Source: Tetraselmis striata (Eukaryota; Chlorophyta; Chlorodendrophyceae; Chlorodendrales; Chlorodendraceae). Taken from it: a stretch of 64,000 bases of DNA. The DNA is taken from the NCBI GenBank assembly GCA_006384855.1, contig VCJN01002954.1, positions 1-64,000 of the forward strand, written 5' to 3'. A program made the translations under genes and the position numbers. Shown here piece after piece: positions 12,355 to 23,704 of this stretch (position 1 is its first letter; each line of letters starts with the position of its first letter). Below the pieces are notes generated by a model. That model saw only the letters and a program-made list of their open reading frames with translations, made no database searches and was not told the DNA's origin.

Positions 12355-13120
12355 TAAACCAATCACGGCATGCCCCCTCTCAGAAGCAGGAAGGACGAGT
12401 ATGATTTAGCGATGATGTCTTATCGCTAGATGGTCAGGCCAGGGTAGGGGCAAGAGGACAGGCCAGGGCGGCGGAAGAGCGAAATGGCGAAAAAAAATAA
12501 AAAGATATGTGTCTCCACCGGCCGGGCCGACTGTGAACTCCTTCCGGAGGATCGTCCGCAATCCCGTACGACCGACGCACAGCTGTGAGTGAGGCTACTC
12601 TGTTTCCAATCTCGCCCGGTTTCCCACAGTTTAACGGACCATCCGCGCCACTCTTCCGAGTGACACGGAGACCGACTGCGGCCTTCGCGGGACGGCCGAT
12701 CATGTTGCCCCGACAGGCACAGCAGCTTGGCGGCGATCCACACATCGAACCCCCGGACTTCCGTGACAGTTGGACGTGACGCCAACCGGATGAGGAAGAT
12801 TTGTGTGCGTGGAGAATATATACTGAACTTTTGGACAACACAAAACACTTGCGGTTGTTCTATCGTGCGGATACCGTGAGCTAGAAATGAACGAATTTTG
12901 CTTATGCTGGCACCATATGGCCCTTACCTCCCGTAGATCTCCAGAGTTCCAGTCTGGCTCGTATTCGCTGCTCGTTTTATTTTAGTTCGTGCTTGTTGGG
13001 CGGGTTATTTGCATCCTACAGCCCGTGCGGTACCTGTGTAACTGTGTTACAGTAATATACTACAGGTCGCCACTTCTACAGTCTACCTGTACAGGTATGG
13101 ACTACGTAGTTTAACTTACA

Positions 13121-13430
13121 TTTCAAAGTTGAGTCTGGTTTTGCCAAAAAGGTCGCGCAGGCTGTTTTACACCGTCAAGAGCCGAAATTGGCAGGATGGT
13201 TTAGCGAAAGCGTGGAGGGAAAACGGAGTCAGGGGGGGCGCTGCGTGGAACGCAGCGAAAACTGGAAGATGGCAGGCTCAGCTGTTCTGGCTGCTTTTAT
13301 GTCTACTCGTGCTGCACCCAACAAGGGCGCAACAACAGTTACTAGTTCCCGTACCACTGAGCAGCACTTGTAGCTAAAAAGCGGTTAGGTCAAGGATGGA
13401 ACCCCCATAAACTAGTTTAGATCATGAGCT
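13121..13430 (+). repeat. Dispersed non-coding repeat (family D), copy 1
   Basis: The copy starts GAGTCTGGTTTTGCCAAAAA and continues through GGCTGTTTTACACCGTC, CTGGAAGATGGCAG and, near the end, CCCATAAACTAGTTTAGATCAT. The same series of words, in the same order, recurs at 50571-50944, partly at 50945-51050, and at 53005-53240. Divergence is substantial, so the family is old. Confidence 0.7.
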
Positions 13431-14242
13431 AGCAGCAGAGGGCGATATCGGAAGAGGTCTGTACTACGTAGTTGCTACGACTGCTCATCGTCGCCGGCCC
13501 GGGCCAGCAGCGCACGTGTGCCAGTCCTGTCCCGGGGGCGGGAAAAACAAAGCAGCGCACGCTTGCATAGTCGCTATATACTGAAATAGCTCGCTGCCTC
13601 AGCAGTCCTCACTCCTCAGTACCTGTAGCGACCCACGCGGTATCTTATGTTACCAGGAGACGCGATATAATTCTATGGGTCGCGTCCTCAGCGTATGAGG
13701 GACTAGCGACCAGTCGCTATATATCTGATGAATGTGGAGACGCGCGTCGGCTGCTCATCTGCGCGCTCCAACTAATCCTTACTTTGTCGCTCGCCCTCAT
13801 GCCATAGCGACTTTATTGTGACGGTCGGCGGGTACGGGTACTGGCACGGGTAGCGAATTTTTCAAACAGCAGGCACAAACCATCCTGTTGTCTACTCGCA
13901 CCAGCAGTTGCCAGTGCCCTCCACACGGCGAGAGCAACCACTCGTCTGCCCGCAAAACTAACCAGCCCCACTGCGCCTGCAATCCCTTGTTAATAAGCTG
14001 CGAGTGCCGGAAGCGTAATCAAAGTTGGTCGCCCTTGACACCGCCGGCGACTCGGAGAAGGTGCGCGCCGCGCCTTCGCGCCCGCAGATATCGACCGACC
14101 GCTGCGCGCTGACCAGCCGCGCGAGGGGGGGGGGGGGGGGGGGGGGGGGGGGTTTCCTCCATCTAATGAGAAGTTTCGCCCCGCACCACCCGGCCATCGG
14201 CGTCAGGCCGCCACTTCGGCAGCGCGGGAGCGGATCGCCAGG

Positions 14243-14289
14243 ATGGACGTCGCGTCGATGCAGAGGGCGAACGAGACTCTGGACAGTGC

Positions 14290-14320
<31 letters not shown>

Positions 14321-14928
14321 CGCCTTCGCCCTCCCTCCTCTGCGCCAAACTAGTATGGGTCGTACTCGGACCGGCCCAGGAAGGGGCAACCGCAGGGAGG
14401 TTGAGACCCAGGTAGGTGCAGGCCGGGGAGGGGAACCAATAGTGCATGCGTCAGCTGGTCGGCTTCCACAGTGCTAACCCCCCCCCCCCCCTCCCCCTTC
14501 GCGCTTTGGCCTGATGCTACCCTGCCCGCCGCCCCCCAGTCGCCTACGAGATTTCCAAGATCCTAGACACCGGACTGGACAGGTGTGTGCAGTCCTTCCT
14601 ATTCGTGCGCGAGCCCCCGGCGGCTCCCCTCCTTGTCCAGTCCTGGGGTGGGCGCTTCACCCCCCCCCCCCCCCCCCATCTCCGCCGCAGGGAGACGCTA
14701 TCGATCCTCATTGGGCTGCTGGAGAACGGCGTGAACCCCGAGGTGCGCGCGCATCTTTGACAGCGGCGCGGCAGCAGCGGCTTGTAAGCATAGGAGGGGG
14801 GGGGGGGGGGGGGCTTGACAATCCGGTGTGGGGCGGCGCAGGCGCTGGCTGCCGTGGTGAAGGAGCTCCGCCGCGAGGCATCGGCTCTGCGTGCCGCGGA
14901 GCAGGCGTCCGCTGCCGGGCAGCAGTAG
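14243..14928 (+). CDS. MZT1: MOZART1 / GIP1, mitotic-spindle organizing protein 1
   Basis: A small gamma-tubulin ring complex subunit that binds GCP proteins and recruits or activates the complex at microtubule-organising sites. Exons: 14243-14285, 14540-14582, 14691-14742, 14842-14928, encoding 74 aa, which is the family's usual size. All splice phases agree: LD|IAYEISKILDTGLDR|ETLSILIGLLENGVNPE|ALAAVVKELRREASALR. The block from ISKILDTGLDR to VVKELRREA is the MOZART1 signature and is near-identical to plant GIP1 as remembered. The ATG at 14243 gives a short N-terminus (MDVASMQRANETLD). C tracts fill introns 1 and 2 and a G tract fills intron 3. Only 78 bp separate the stop from the NELF-B ATG, and no TGTAA is seen between them. 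Confidence 0.95.
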
Positions 14929-15006
14929 GCCTCCCCCGAAGGCAGCGGCGGCGCGTGTGCTAGGGCGGCGAATCGCGGTAGCGGCAGTAGAGGCGGCGGG
15001 AAGGGG

Positions 15007-18000
15007 ATGGACCCCGAGGCCGGCGGGTATGCGGAGGCGGCCGCTGCGGAGGGCGGCGAGCCCGAAGCGGGGCTGGGCCTGCTGGTGGGCGCGCCGGGGC
15101 AGGAGTTTGTGGCGTCCATGCTGAGCACCAAGGACCCGCAGTCCGCCATCACCGAAGTGCAGGTAGCATCCCAGCGCACCGGTTGGTTGTCGCCCTGTTC
15201 GTTTCCCCAGAGAGTGTACAACGGAGGGGGGGGGGGGGGGGGGGGGGCGGGGGATAGAGTTGAGGTAGAGGGAACGGCACCGGGCTGATTCCTCCAAGTG
15301 CATGAGGTCGCTCTCCGGCATCCGTGTACCACCACACTGGCGATACCAATAGAGCCCTCCGAAACACATGACTTTATACCTATACGCATATACACTTGTA
15401 TACATACCTCCATCTTCTTTCTTACAGACCGTTATGTGCGCCCTCATTTGTCATGACGCCGCCACCGACCTGCCGCACGCCATCCCCGGGCCGCAGAAAC
15501 GTGCGTCGCTGCCCGAGCGCTGCAAGCCGCTGCTGCAGCTGCTGGACCAGCTGGGCGCGGCGCGGCTGGAGAGCCACCAGTACATCCTGCACCAGGCGCG
15601 CAAGATCCTGCTCAGCCGCATCGGCAGCCTCCCCGCCGACAAGCTCAGCCAGCTGCTGGAGGTCGCCACCCTACCCCCCCCCCCCACCCCTCGCTTCCGC
15701 CCTCGCTGGCACGAGTGTCCCCAGAGGCTGCCGCCAGCACGCTGACCTGCCGCGTGGGGTCTTCGGCACCGCCACAGAGCAGCTTCGCCTTCATCGGCAT
15801 CCCGGAGCTGCGCGTCATCCCGCTCACCGTTCTCAGCCGCCTCAAGCCGGTGCCTACCACCTTCCTGAAGCAGCTCGCGCAGGACCCGGAGCTCTTCGCG
15901 GAGCTGCCCAGCGCGGTGCAGCGGCAGGTGTGGGAGCTGGACAAGAACCTGCTGCAGCTGCACGCGCTGCCCAAGGTCTCGGAGTTCCTGCAGGTGCGGC
16001 GCCGCCGGCAGCCGGACCCCCTATCTCCGCCCGCCTGACTACACGCCCAGCCGCTCGTGTGCCTGGTGACATCTGTCCATCTGGACTACATGAAGGGGAA
16101 GCTGCTGCGGTGCACATGCAGGGCGGCTGCCCCCCTGGACCCCCTTTTCCCCCACCTTCTGATCGGCTGCTGCCCTGGCCGCAGGAGGCGCCCAGTGTGA
16201 TGCGCGCGTACGACATGGCGGAGTGCCTGACGGTGCACCACCAGCGCAAGCGGACGCGCGCCGGCGGCGCGGCGGCCCCCAGCGCGGACGACCACGAGCT
16301 GGCCTTCCCGCCGCGCAGCAAGTTGCGGCGCAGCAGCGGCGCGCTGCAGGTGCTCGTCACGATGGTGGGCGAGAGCCGGCAGGTGTACAAAGGCATCATG
16401 CAGCTCTGCCTCGCCAAGTTCCGCGACTCGGAGGCCTCCAACATCAGCATGCAGGTACCTCACACGGACCTGCTCTCCCGGGCGGCGTTTTGATGGAGTT
16501 TGCCGCTTTTCGACTGGCCCCCGCTTCACATGGAGCATTGGTCTTCTGTCACCCCCCCCTACCACCCCCCACTCCCCACAGGAGGCGGCGCTGTGCACGC
16601 TGCGCTCGCAGCTGCTGATGGCGCTGCACGACAGCGGCGCCGTGGAGCTGTGCCGCGGCGAGCCCTGCCACAAGCTGGCCTGGACGCTGGACGCCTGCCT
16701 GCGGTGCGCTGCCACCCCCCCCCCCCCCCCCCCCCCACCACACACACACACACTTTCCCCATCTCGGTGTATCTCCGAGGTATGCGGAGCCAAGCAGCGC
16801 TGTCGTTTGGGGCCGTGCCGCTGCCGCTGGCATGCGTTTTACTCTCTCTGCTGATGTGACCCATTGCATCATGCAGACAGGCATGTGATGTGCCTTGTTT
16901 AATTTGGCGATACTGTGGGGGGGGGGGGGGGGGGGGGGGGGATAGGGTCAGGGTCAGGGGGGTAAGGTAAGGCACTCCGGCAGCTTGTGACCTTTCTGAC
17001 GTTTTGAAGAGGGGCCGGTTGCTGCAGGCGCCTGAATTGGCATCGCTGCACACCTCATGCCAGCGCTCGGTGCCCGCCCGCCCGCCTAGCGCCCTGTGAC
17101 CCAGTGAGACCCCCCTCCCCCTTCCCCACCCACCCACCCACCCACGCAGGGACCACCTGTTGGACGAGCGCCGCCTGAAGGAGCTGACCACCTTCTTCCA
17201 GCTCTATGACAACCACAGCGGCAAGGGCGGTGCGCCCCGCTCTTCCTTCCTCTGCCCGCCTCCGCCCCCTCTGCCCCTCCCGGAGGCGGCCGTCGGCAAC
17301 CCGCCAGCGGTGCAGTGATACGTGCGCCCGTCTGCACCCATCGTGTGGCCGCACAGACAAGCGGAAGAGGGAGAGTGGTGGCCGCCTCGGTGACGGCGGC
17401 GACGCGGAGAGCGCCGGCGGTGTCTTGCACAGCAGCGAGGAGCCCGGGAGGCTGCTGGCCGAGGCCGGCATGGTCCTGCGCGACCCCTCCACGCTGCACC
17501 TCCTCCTCACCGCCGCGCTCTGGCAGGTGCGGCAGCAGCGCCCCGCTCACCAGCGACCACCGCCTCGGGGGTGCGCCGCCTGCTGAGGTCCCCAACCCGC
17601 CGCCCGTGCAGCTGGAGCACTGCGTCGCCGCATTCAAGCTGCCCTCGAGCAACAAGGTGCCGCCTGCCTCCCCCCCCCCCCCCCGCCTTCTTTGCCACTG
17701 GGGGGATTGTATGTTTGTACTCTGTGGACGTGTGTAGAGATGTACACCTAACGCAATAAGCAGCAGCAGCAGATCGCCACGCGCAACTCGTTGGCGACGG
17801 CCGTTAAGGCTTGCCACTCTATCTAAAACGCCTGCCTGCCCCCCCTCTTCCCCGCCGAGGGGGCATCGTACATTTGTAACTTTGTGGACATGTGTAGGAT
17901 TATGCACCTAAAGCAAGCAGCAGCAGCAGCAGATTGCTGCCGCCGCTCAGCTACTCGTTGGCGACGGCCGCTATGGACTGCCACTGTATCTAAAATAGCC

Positions 18001-18194
18001 ACTACCGGCACCTACTTCTACTGGCGGCTCGGCGCTACTTTCAGCATCGCCGATGCTTAAAAGAGCAGTTGACTAAGCAGCTCGCCTCGGCGCAAATTTA
18101 CCTATTTTCGACTTTCACCCGGCATATTACTGCCACTGGTCGCCTGGCACACACTCAGTTGTACACGGTGGCGCGGAGATTCGGAGGAGAGGGG

Positions 18195-18234
<40 letters not shown>

Positions 18235-21122
18235 CTGACTGACTTGCTTGCATGCGAGTGAGCGCAATTGTGGCCCGGCGGCTGTCTCGCGGCGCAGGAA
18301 CTCCTCTTCCTGACGCGCCTCGTTCAGCTGGCGCTGTCCGCGCGACCGCAGCTGCGCGAGAAGCGCTACAGCTTCCCGGAGCCCTCCAGCCTGCTCGTAC
18401 GCACCTTCTACCCGATCCTCTGCGAGATCATCGCCGACGCCAAGATCGCGAAGCTGCAGAAGGTCGGGAGCCCCCCCCCCCCCCCCCCCCCCCCCCCCTC
18501 TTATTTACGACTTCTGTTGGGCGCTGTCGCAACTCGACAGTGCGTGTGAATTCAGCATCTTCTATTCTTTCACTGTTGTTAGTACCTGCCGTTGTATTCC
18601 GACACCGCGCTGACACGGAATGCGGCTCGCGCAGACAAGCCAGCGCGAGGTGCCCCCCAACCCTGTGCACGAGGAGCTGGTGGACATAGTGAAAAACGAC
18701 GAAGTCGCACGGAGCATCGCCATGGTGAGCCCACGGCCGCGCGCGGTCCCACCCTCGGCTGGGCCGACTAACCACTATTTGCCTGCTTCGACCGCGGGTA
18801 ACCGGGTGTGAACCCCCAACGACCGCGGCGTCTCGCCGCGCGTGGTTGTAGCATGCCTGTCGGCTATGCCGATGACTTGTCAGCTGACCGGTTTGCTTTG
18901 CCGGGTGCCCCCCCCTGGCCTTTGCCAGGTGTACACGCTGGACTGCCTGACAACCGGCGACCTGCGCACGGCGAGCATCTTCCTTGCCAGCCTGTCGGCT
19001 GCGCTGGCCGACATTTCGCACAAGGTGCGCCACCCCCCTATCGCCCAGCAGCGATGGCGGCACGCGGCGAGCTTCAGACCCACTGCAGCTCAATCGTCTC
19101 GGTTCGCTGCGGCCGGGATCCGCCCCGAGCTGATCGTCCGCGTAAGCGTCTGATCGATATGTCGGCGTGATGACCCCTCAGGCGCACTCGGAGTGGAGCG
19201 CCTTCGCGTTCAGCCTCTGCCGCCTGCTGCAGCGGATGTTTGAGGAGGGGAAGGCGCCGGCCAAGGGGCGACTGTGGGCCCTCGCCTTTGACGGCGTGCT
19301 CCAGCGGCTGGTCGACACCGACCACCAGGCAAGAACCCCCCCCCCCCCCTAAATATGTTTATATGTTACATATTTATTGTAGATGTGTTGTTATTTACAA
19401 CAACTAAATATATTCTATGTTGTATAATTGTAATTTATGTTACATATTTATTTCTTTAGGCTATATTAACTTTTTGTTTGTGATTCTAATCGCCGCTGCC
19501 CCGCCCCCGCCTGCAGGTGCACAAGCAGGTGCTGTCGCTGCTGCTGGCGGCCGCGCCTGACATGGCTCAAGAGTCTCTGGTGAACAGCGTCAAGCGCGCC
19601 GCCAAGGAGACGCGCCGCAACCGCCGCCGGTGAGGCGCCGCCCACCGCCCCAAACCCCTCTGCGCACCAGCTGAGTGCCCGCAGCTTGCAGGCCGTGACG
19701 GGGCCGTGCGCTGGCAGCATTATTGAGACAGCTGTGGATGCGGTGCAGGTGGAAGAAAGCGCGGGGGCGGGCGGAGGAGGGCGGCGATGCGGGGGCCAGC
19801 GCCGTGGCGCCTGCCGGCCTGGAGGAGTCCTACCTAAAAACGTACACCACCCTGGCCGGCATGTTTGAGGTGCGTCGCTTCCTCCAACCGCACCGCTTCC
19901 TGAGCAGTGAGCACCCCCTCCCTGTGGAGCATGACCCCCTCCGGCACTTACAACAGTGTTTGTATATGCACGTACAGGTAGATGCCATGACGGGTCACAT
20001 TCTGTGTGTTTTGATTTGTTTGTGAATGTGTGTATTCGCATCTCAGGTCTCATTCATCTCACCCCTTTACACATAGATGTCATAGTCACAGCTCAAGCTT
20101 TGTGTGTTTGGATTTGTTTGTGGATGTGTGTATTCGCATCTTACGTCTCATTCATCTCACCCCTTTACACGTAGATGCCATGACGGGTTTAACTCTGTAT
20201 GTTTTGGATTTGTTTGTGGACGTGTGTATTGTTGTCTTATGTCTCATTCATCTCACCCCTTTACACGTACATGCCATAATCATAGCTCAAGCTTTGTGTG
20301 TTTGGATTTGTTTGTGGATGTGTGTATTCGCTTCTGAGGTCTCATTCATCTCACCCCTTTACACGTAGATGCCATAGTCATAGCTCAAGCTCTGTGTGTT
20401 TTGATTTGTTTGTGGACGTGTGTATTCGCTTCTGAGGTCTCATTCGTCTCACCCCTTTACACGTAGATGCCATGACGGGGTTAACTCTGTGTGTTTTGGA
20501 TTTGTTTGTGGATGTGTGTATTGTTGTCTTATGTCTCATTCATCTCACCCCTTCACACGTATATGCCATGACGGGTCACATTCTGTGTGTTTTGATTTGT
20601 TTGTGGACGTGTGTATTCGCATCGTAGGTCTCATTCATCTCACCCCTTTACACGTAGATGCCATAATCATAGCTCAAGCTTTGTGTGTTTGGATTTGTTT
20701 GTGGATGTGTGTATTCGCATCTTACGTCTCATTCATCTCACCCCTTTACACGTAGATGCCATGACGGGTTTAACTCTGTATGTTTTGGATTTGTTTGGGG
20801 ATGTGTGTATTCGCATCTTACGTCTCATTCATCTCACCCCTTCACACGTAGATGCCATAATCATAGCTCGGGCTCTGTGTGTTTTGGATTTGTTTGTGGA
20901 TGTTTGTATCATTGTCTTATGTCCCATTCATCTCACCCCTTAGAGTTTACACGTAGATGCCAAAATGATATCTCAAACTGTGTGTTTTTGGATTTGTTTG
21001 TGGATGTGTGTATTCGCATCTTACGTCTCATTCATCCGCCTCGCCCCTTCCTGCCTGTCGCACAGGGGCGGCTGACGGAGGAAAACTGCCCCGAGCTCTT
21101 TGCCCTCATCAAGCCCACTTGA
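15007..21122 (+). CDS. NELFB: Negative elongation factor subunit B (NELF-B / COBRA1)
   Basis: In animals NELF-B is a core subunit of NELF, which with DSIF holds RNA polymerase II in promoter-proximal pause. Exons: 15007-15162, 15428-15661, 15778-15993, 16185-16454, 16582-16703, 17150-17229, 17357-17526, 17612-17656, 18298-18462, 18635-18724, 18929-19024, 19182-19328, 19517-19629, 19749-19869, 21066-21122. They encode 693 aa (human about 580-630). Family landmarks, in order: LESHQYILHQARKILLSRI; LKPVPTTFLKQLAQDPELF with VQRQVWELDKNLL; RAYDMAECL and VYKGIMQLCLAKFRDSE; LCTLRSQLLMALHD with CRGEPCHKLAWTLDACLR; MVLRDPSTLHLLLTAALWQ; TLDCLTTGDLRTASIFLAS. The last matches the human segment on the NELF-B C-terminal HEAT-like fold. 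Intron 12 has a GC donor (CAG|GCAAGA). Two TGTAA signals lie about 190-200 nt downstream. NELF is widely described as missing from land plants. Confidence 0.92.
17684..18000 (+). repeat. Two-copy tandem duplication (about 160 bp each) in a NELF-B intron
   Basis: Two diverged units, about 17684-17836 and 17846-18000, share the order GGGGG.AT.GTA, CTTTGTGGACATGTGTAG, CACCTAA, a CAG run, CTCGTTGGCGACGGCCG and CTATCTAAAA. They lie in the intron between exons 17612-17656 and 18298-18462. Confidence 0.8.
18196..18234 (+). repeat. Longest homopolymer in the window: 39 consecutive G
   Basis: An unbroken G run on the sense strand of NELF-B, about 60 nt upstream of the exon 9 acceptor. A C run of about 27 follows in the next intron (from about 18471). 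Tract length in the true genome may differ, since runs this long are difficult to sequence. Confidence 0.95.
19355..19480 (+). other. AT-rich block inside a NELF-B intron
   Basis: A strongly AT-rich island in otherwise GC-rich sequence. It contains the direct repeat TATGTTACATATTTATT twice (near 19360 and 19434). The second copy is followed by TTTCTTTAG, which could serve as a cryptic acceptor. No coding potential. Confidence 0.7.
19975..21050 (+). repeat. Tandem array of an approximately 97-bp unit (about 11 copies) in the last NELF-B intron
   Basis: The word CTCATTCATCTCACCCCTT recurs with spacings of 95-99 bp from 20061 to 20935, with a degenerate last copy at about 21035. Each unit reads GATGCCAT..., TTTGTGTGTTTGGATTTGTTTGTGG, ATGTGTGTATTCGCATC, then the shared word and ACACGTA. 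Two variants alternate: A contains CATGACGGGT and B contains CATAATCATAGCTCAAGC. Their order is A B A B B A A B A B and a divergent last unit. The array fills most of the intron 19870-21065 and its last copy merges into the real acceptor. Because periods are not multiples of three, the long frames here are not genes. Confidence 0.95.
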
Positions 21123-21310
21123 GCTCTGCCACGCTGGCAGGGACCCGCCGCCTGGGCCACTCAGTGGGGTCTGAAGCCGCGAAAGGGTCAGCGCTACGAA
21201 ACTGTGGAGCGGCGCCCACGGTCTGTAGTATTGTCTGTCCGAGGCTGCGCATTGGTGGCGGGCAGACCCGCTCGCTGACTCGCGGGGTCTGCCCCTGGCG
21301 GCAGTTGTCA

Positions 21311-21325
21311 TGTAAAGACGTGTAA
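21311..21325 (+). terminator. Two TGTAA polyadenylation signals for NELF-B
   Basis: TGTAA occurs at 21311-21315 and again at 21321-21325, about 190-200 nt after the NELF-B stop. Use as a poly(A) signal is inferred from the chlorophyte consensus. Confidence 0.6.
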
Positions 21326-23631
21326 TGACCCCGGGTGGTGGTGCGACATGCGATGAGGCAACACCCATACGGGTATCTATACGATGTTTTAGGTGACAGG
21401 GGCGATAACGGCACGCCTTCCTCGTAGATGGTAGAGGCCTGGTCTTCCGGGGACTACATGCTACACGCTTTTAGTAGACCCTCTGCGGGTTCATCGCAGT
21501 TTCATTTACGATGTGGCACGCACATGCTGCCATCATTTGGACCCCGTGTCATTAGCACCCGCACAAGCCATGCCCGTTTCCAATCCTCGTTACGCGGCGA
21601 CGTTCCCGTGATCGCACGATACGAGTAGTCCCTCGAATTGGAATTCGGAATCGATGTAGCACAACGTGCTGACTTGCTGCTTTGCAATGCCCGGGCTGAT
21701 ATGCTCACGTGCTCCGGGGGACCGCCATTGGCTTCAGTTATTGACGACTTCCGCTGCCTGCCGGTCGTTGTCTCTTGGATTATAGGCATACAACTCGGAA
21801 TTATTCCTTGGATGACATGGCATTTCGACAATTACGATGTTGGCGTATTTTCACTGGGTGTACGTAAACGCAATGTTTATCTCAACCGCCCCCTTGCAGC
21901 CGCCACGGTTAATAATAGTATCGTCGATGGTTGGCCGTCAAAGGGCTGCATGCTACGGGCCACGGCCGACCCTTTGCGGTTTCATGCAGCCGGGCCGTAA
22001 GACAGCTGGCCTGTGTAGTTGAGAGACCGGCAGGACTGAAGTTGTAAGACCGGTCGATGATGGCGGGTAGTTGCCAGCCGATGCCCGAACAATTGCGGTG
22101 TTTATCTCTGCCCTTGCGCGATCGGTGCTGCGGCGTGGGGCAATAAAGTTGCTGCCCTCGCCAGCCAGACGACATCCATGCGCAGTAGTAGTTGGGATGG
22201 CGGTTGTCTCGAATGCTGCGCTGCTGGCCATCACTACATCCGGCCGCCAGCAGCGGCCGCCATTCAGTGGGACGATGTCAATGCTCATTTATCGAGTAGC
22301 TGCTGCCAACGCGCACTGGGAGAGTCAGCAGCAAAGCAAGCAGACGCAGCAAATTGCCACTGGTGTCTTCCGCAGTTCAGCATTTTTCATACATGCATGG
22401 CCACACCATTATGAGCCGATCCTCCAGTGCTGCAAAATGTGAATGATTACAGCCGAACTGCCTAGAGGCCGCTAAATCATATTCCCCTTCGCCGCTTTCT
22501 ATTTGTTGGCAGTAGGTCGCTAGCTTGGACGTGATGGTGTGATTAGAGTTTTGGTTGTGACAGCGCAGGACTTGGCGCACGCGCTTGTGCCACTCTGCTG
22601 CTTGAGCTGGAAGCTGCGGGAGGCCCTGCCTCATTGCGCCATTGGCGGCCCCACACGCGCTTCATGCTCAACACGCTGCCACGGGCATGTAGTTCTGGGC
22701 TCAGTTTACTGGAGATTTATCGAGCGCTCCGAAACCATATGGTCGCTGCCAACCAGAAAACCAGCGGCCGCCGCCCGCATCTCGCCCGCGACGCCACCAC
22801 CAAGCAGCTCCAGCAGCACCGCCCAGCGACCCACAAACATGCGGCTCGTTCGTGAGGCGATGAGCGTATCAGGTTTAATAATAATGTTCATTATGCAAGG
22901 AGGCTACCCGGGAAATAACACTAGCGCACGCACGTGGCGCCGCTGAACCACCCCTTCCTACGCTGATATATCGACGTACCCCACTGTGGGTTGCCCGCCA
23001 TACCCGTCGCCATCAAGTACTGGAGCCGCCGTTCGACGCCCGGGGTCACACTGCCGCGCTACTTTTCGAGTGTGCGCGTTCTGGTTCCGTCTCTGCACAC
23101 TGCGCCCGGCCCGAAGCATCATATGAGCAGGTGTTGGTCGGGCGTCAAGGAACCACACGACCACCTTGCGTTGATCTTCCGGGAGGGGTAGCTTATGCAC
23201 ATATGATTGTGTATTTATATTATACATGTTACTGGATGTCATATTCATGGTTTCATATCATTATTATACATATCACTGGTTCCTTAATAATATGTACCCA
23301 TATATATCATGTGAACCAATATAGATCATACAATATGATACATCCATATCAATCATATCTGCAAGTTGCTGGAGAGGAGCCGGGTCTACTTGCAGTAGTT
23401 ATGTTGCACCCGTAGTAGTTTCCCCTTGAACTATGCCAGTGATAACTACCGAGGTAAACCACCAGCTGGGCCAGCACGAGCTAGATACTTGCTAGAATAC
23501 GACCTAGATACTCTGCCTATTGCACGGGAGGGGGGTTCGGCCCAGATCCGATGTGTCGTTTGTCGAGGTAGGAAGACACCGTGCCCGTGGATCCGGCAGG
23601 GGCAACGGCGAGCACGAAACCACGCCAACGA
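21326..23631. other. Intergenic interval between NELF-B and the GH47 gene
   Basis: About 2.3 kb between two convergent genes. I find no splice-consistent coding sequence and no tandem repeat. The sequence is of mixed composition with fewer homopolymers than the introns. An AT-rich patch lies at about 23190-23350 (two related TATACAT...TCACTGG words). The tail contains the GH47 3' untranslated region. Confidence 0.6.
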
Positions 23632-23636
23632 TTACA
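23632..23636 (-). terminator. TGTAA polyadenylation signal for the GH47 mannosidase (minus strand)
   Basis: TTACA on the plus strand, so TGTAA on the minus strand, about 69 nt downstream of the GH47 stop at 23705. Confidence 0.55.
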
Positions 23637-23704
23637 GTCGCCCGGAGGCCATTAATAAAGCAAGAGATCGCCACTGCTGCGGGAACACCCAAAGACGGAG
23701 GTGG

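Larger units (their letters stand above)
11724..14242. other. Gene-free interval between AP-beta and MOZART1
   Basis: About 2.5 kb without convincing coding sequence. It holds a small inverted-repeat element (12223-12354), one copy of a dispersed repeat (about 13121-13430) and scattered TATAGCGAC-like words around 13570-13720. A G tract lies at about 14126-14151, shortly before the MOZART1 start. Promoters of MOZART1 must lie here, but no recognisable element stands out. Confidence 0.6.

Noticed and set aside
20030-21122. Repeated 70-145-aa frames in the 97-bp array
   Set aside because: The period varies between 95 and 99 bp, so the frame is not kept between units, and the array lies inside an intron with conserved exons on both sides.
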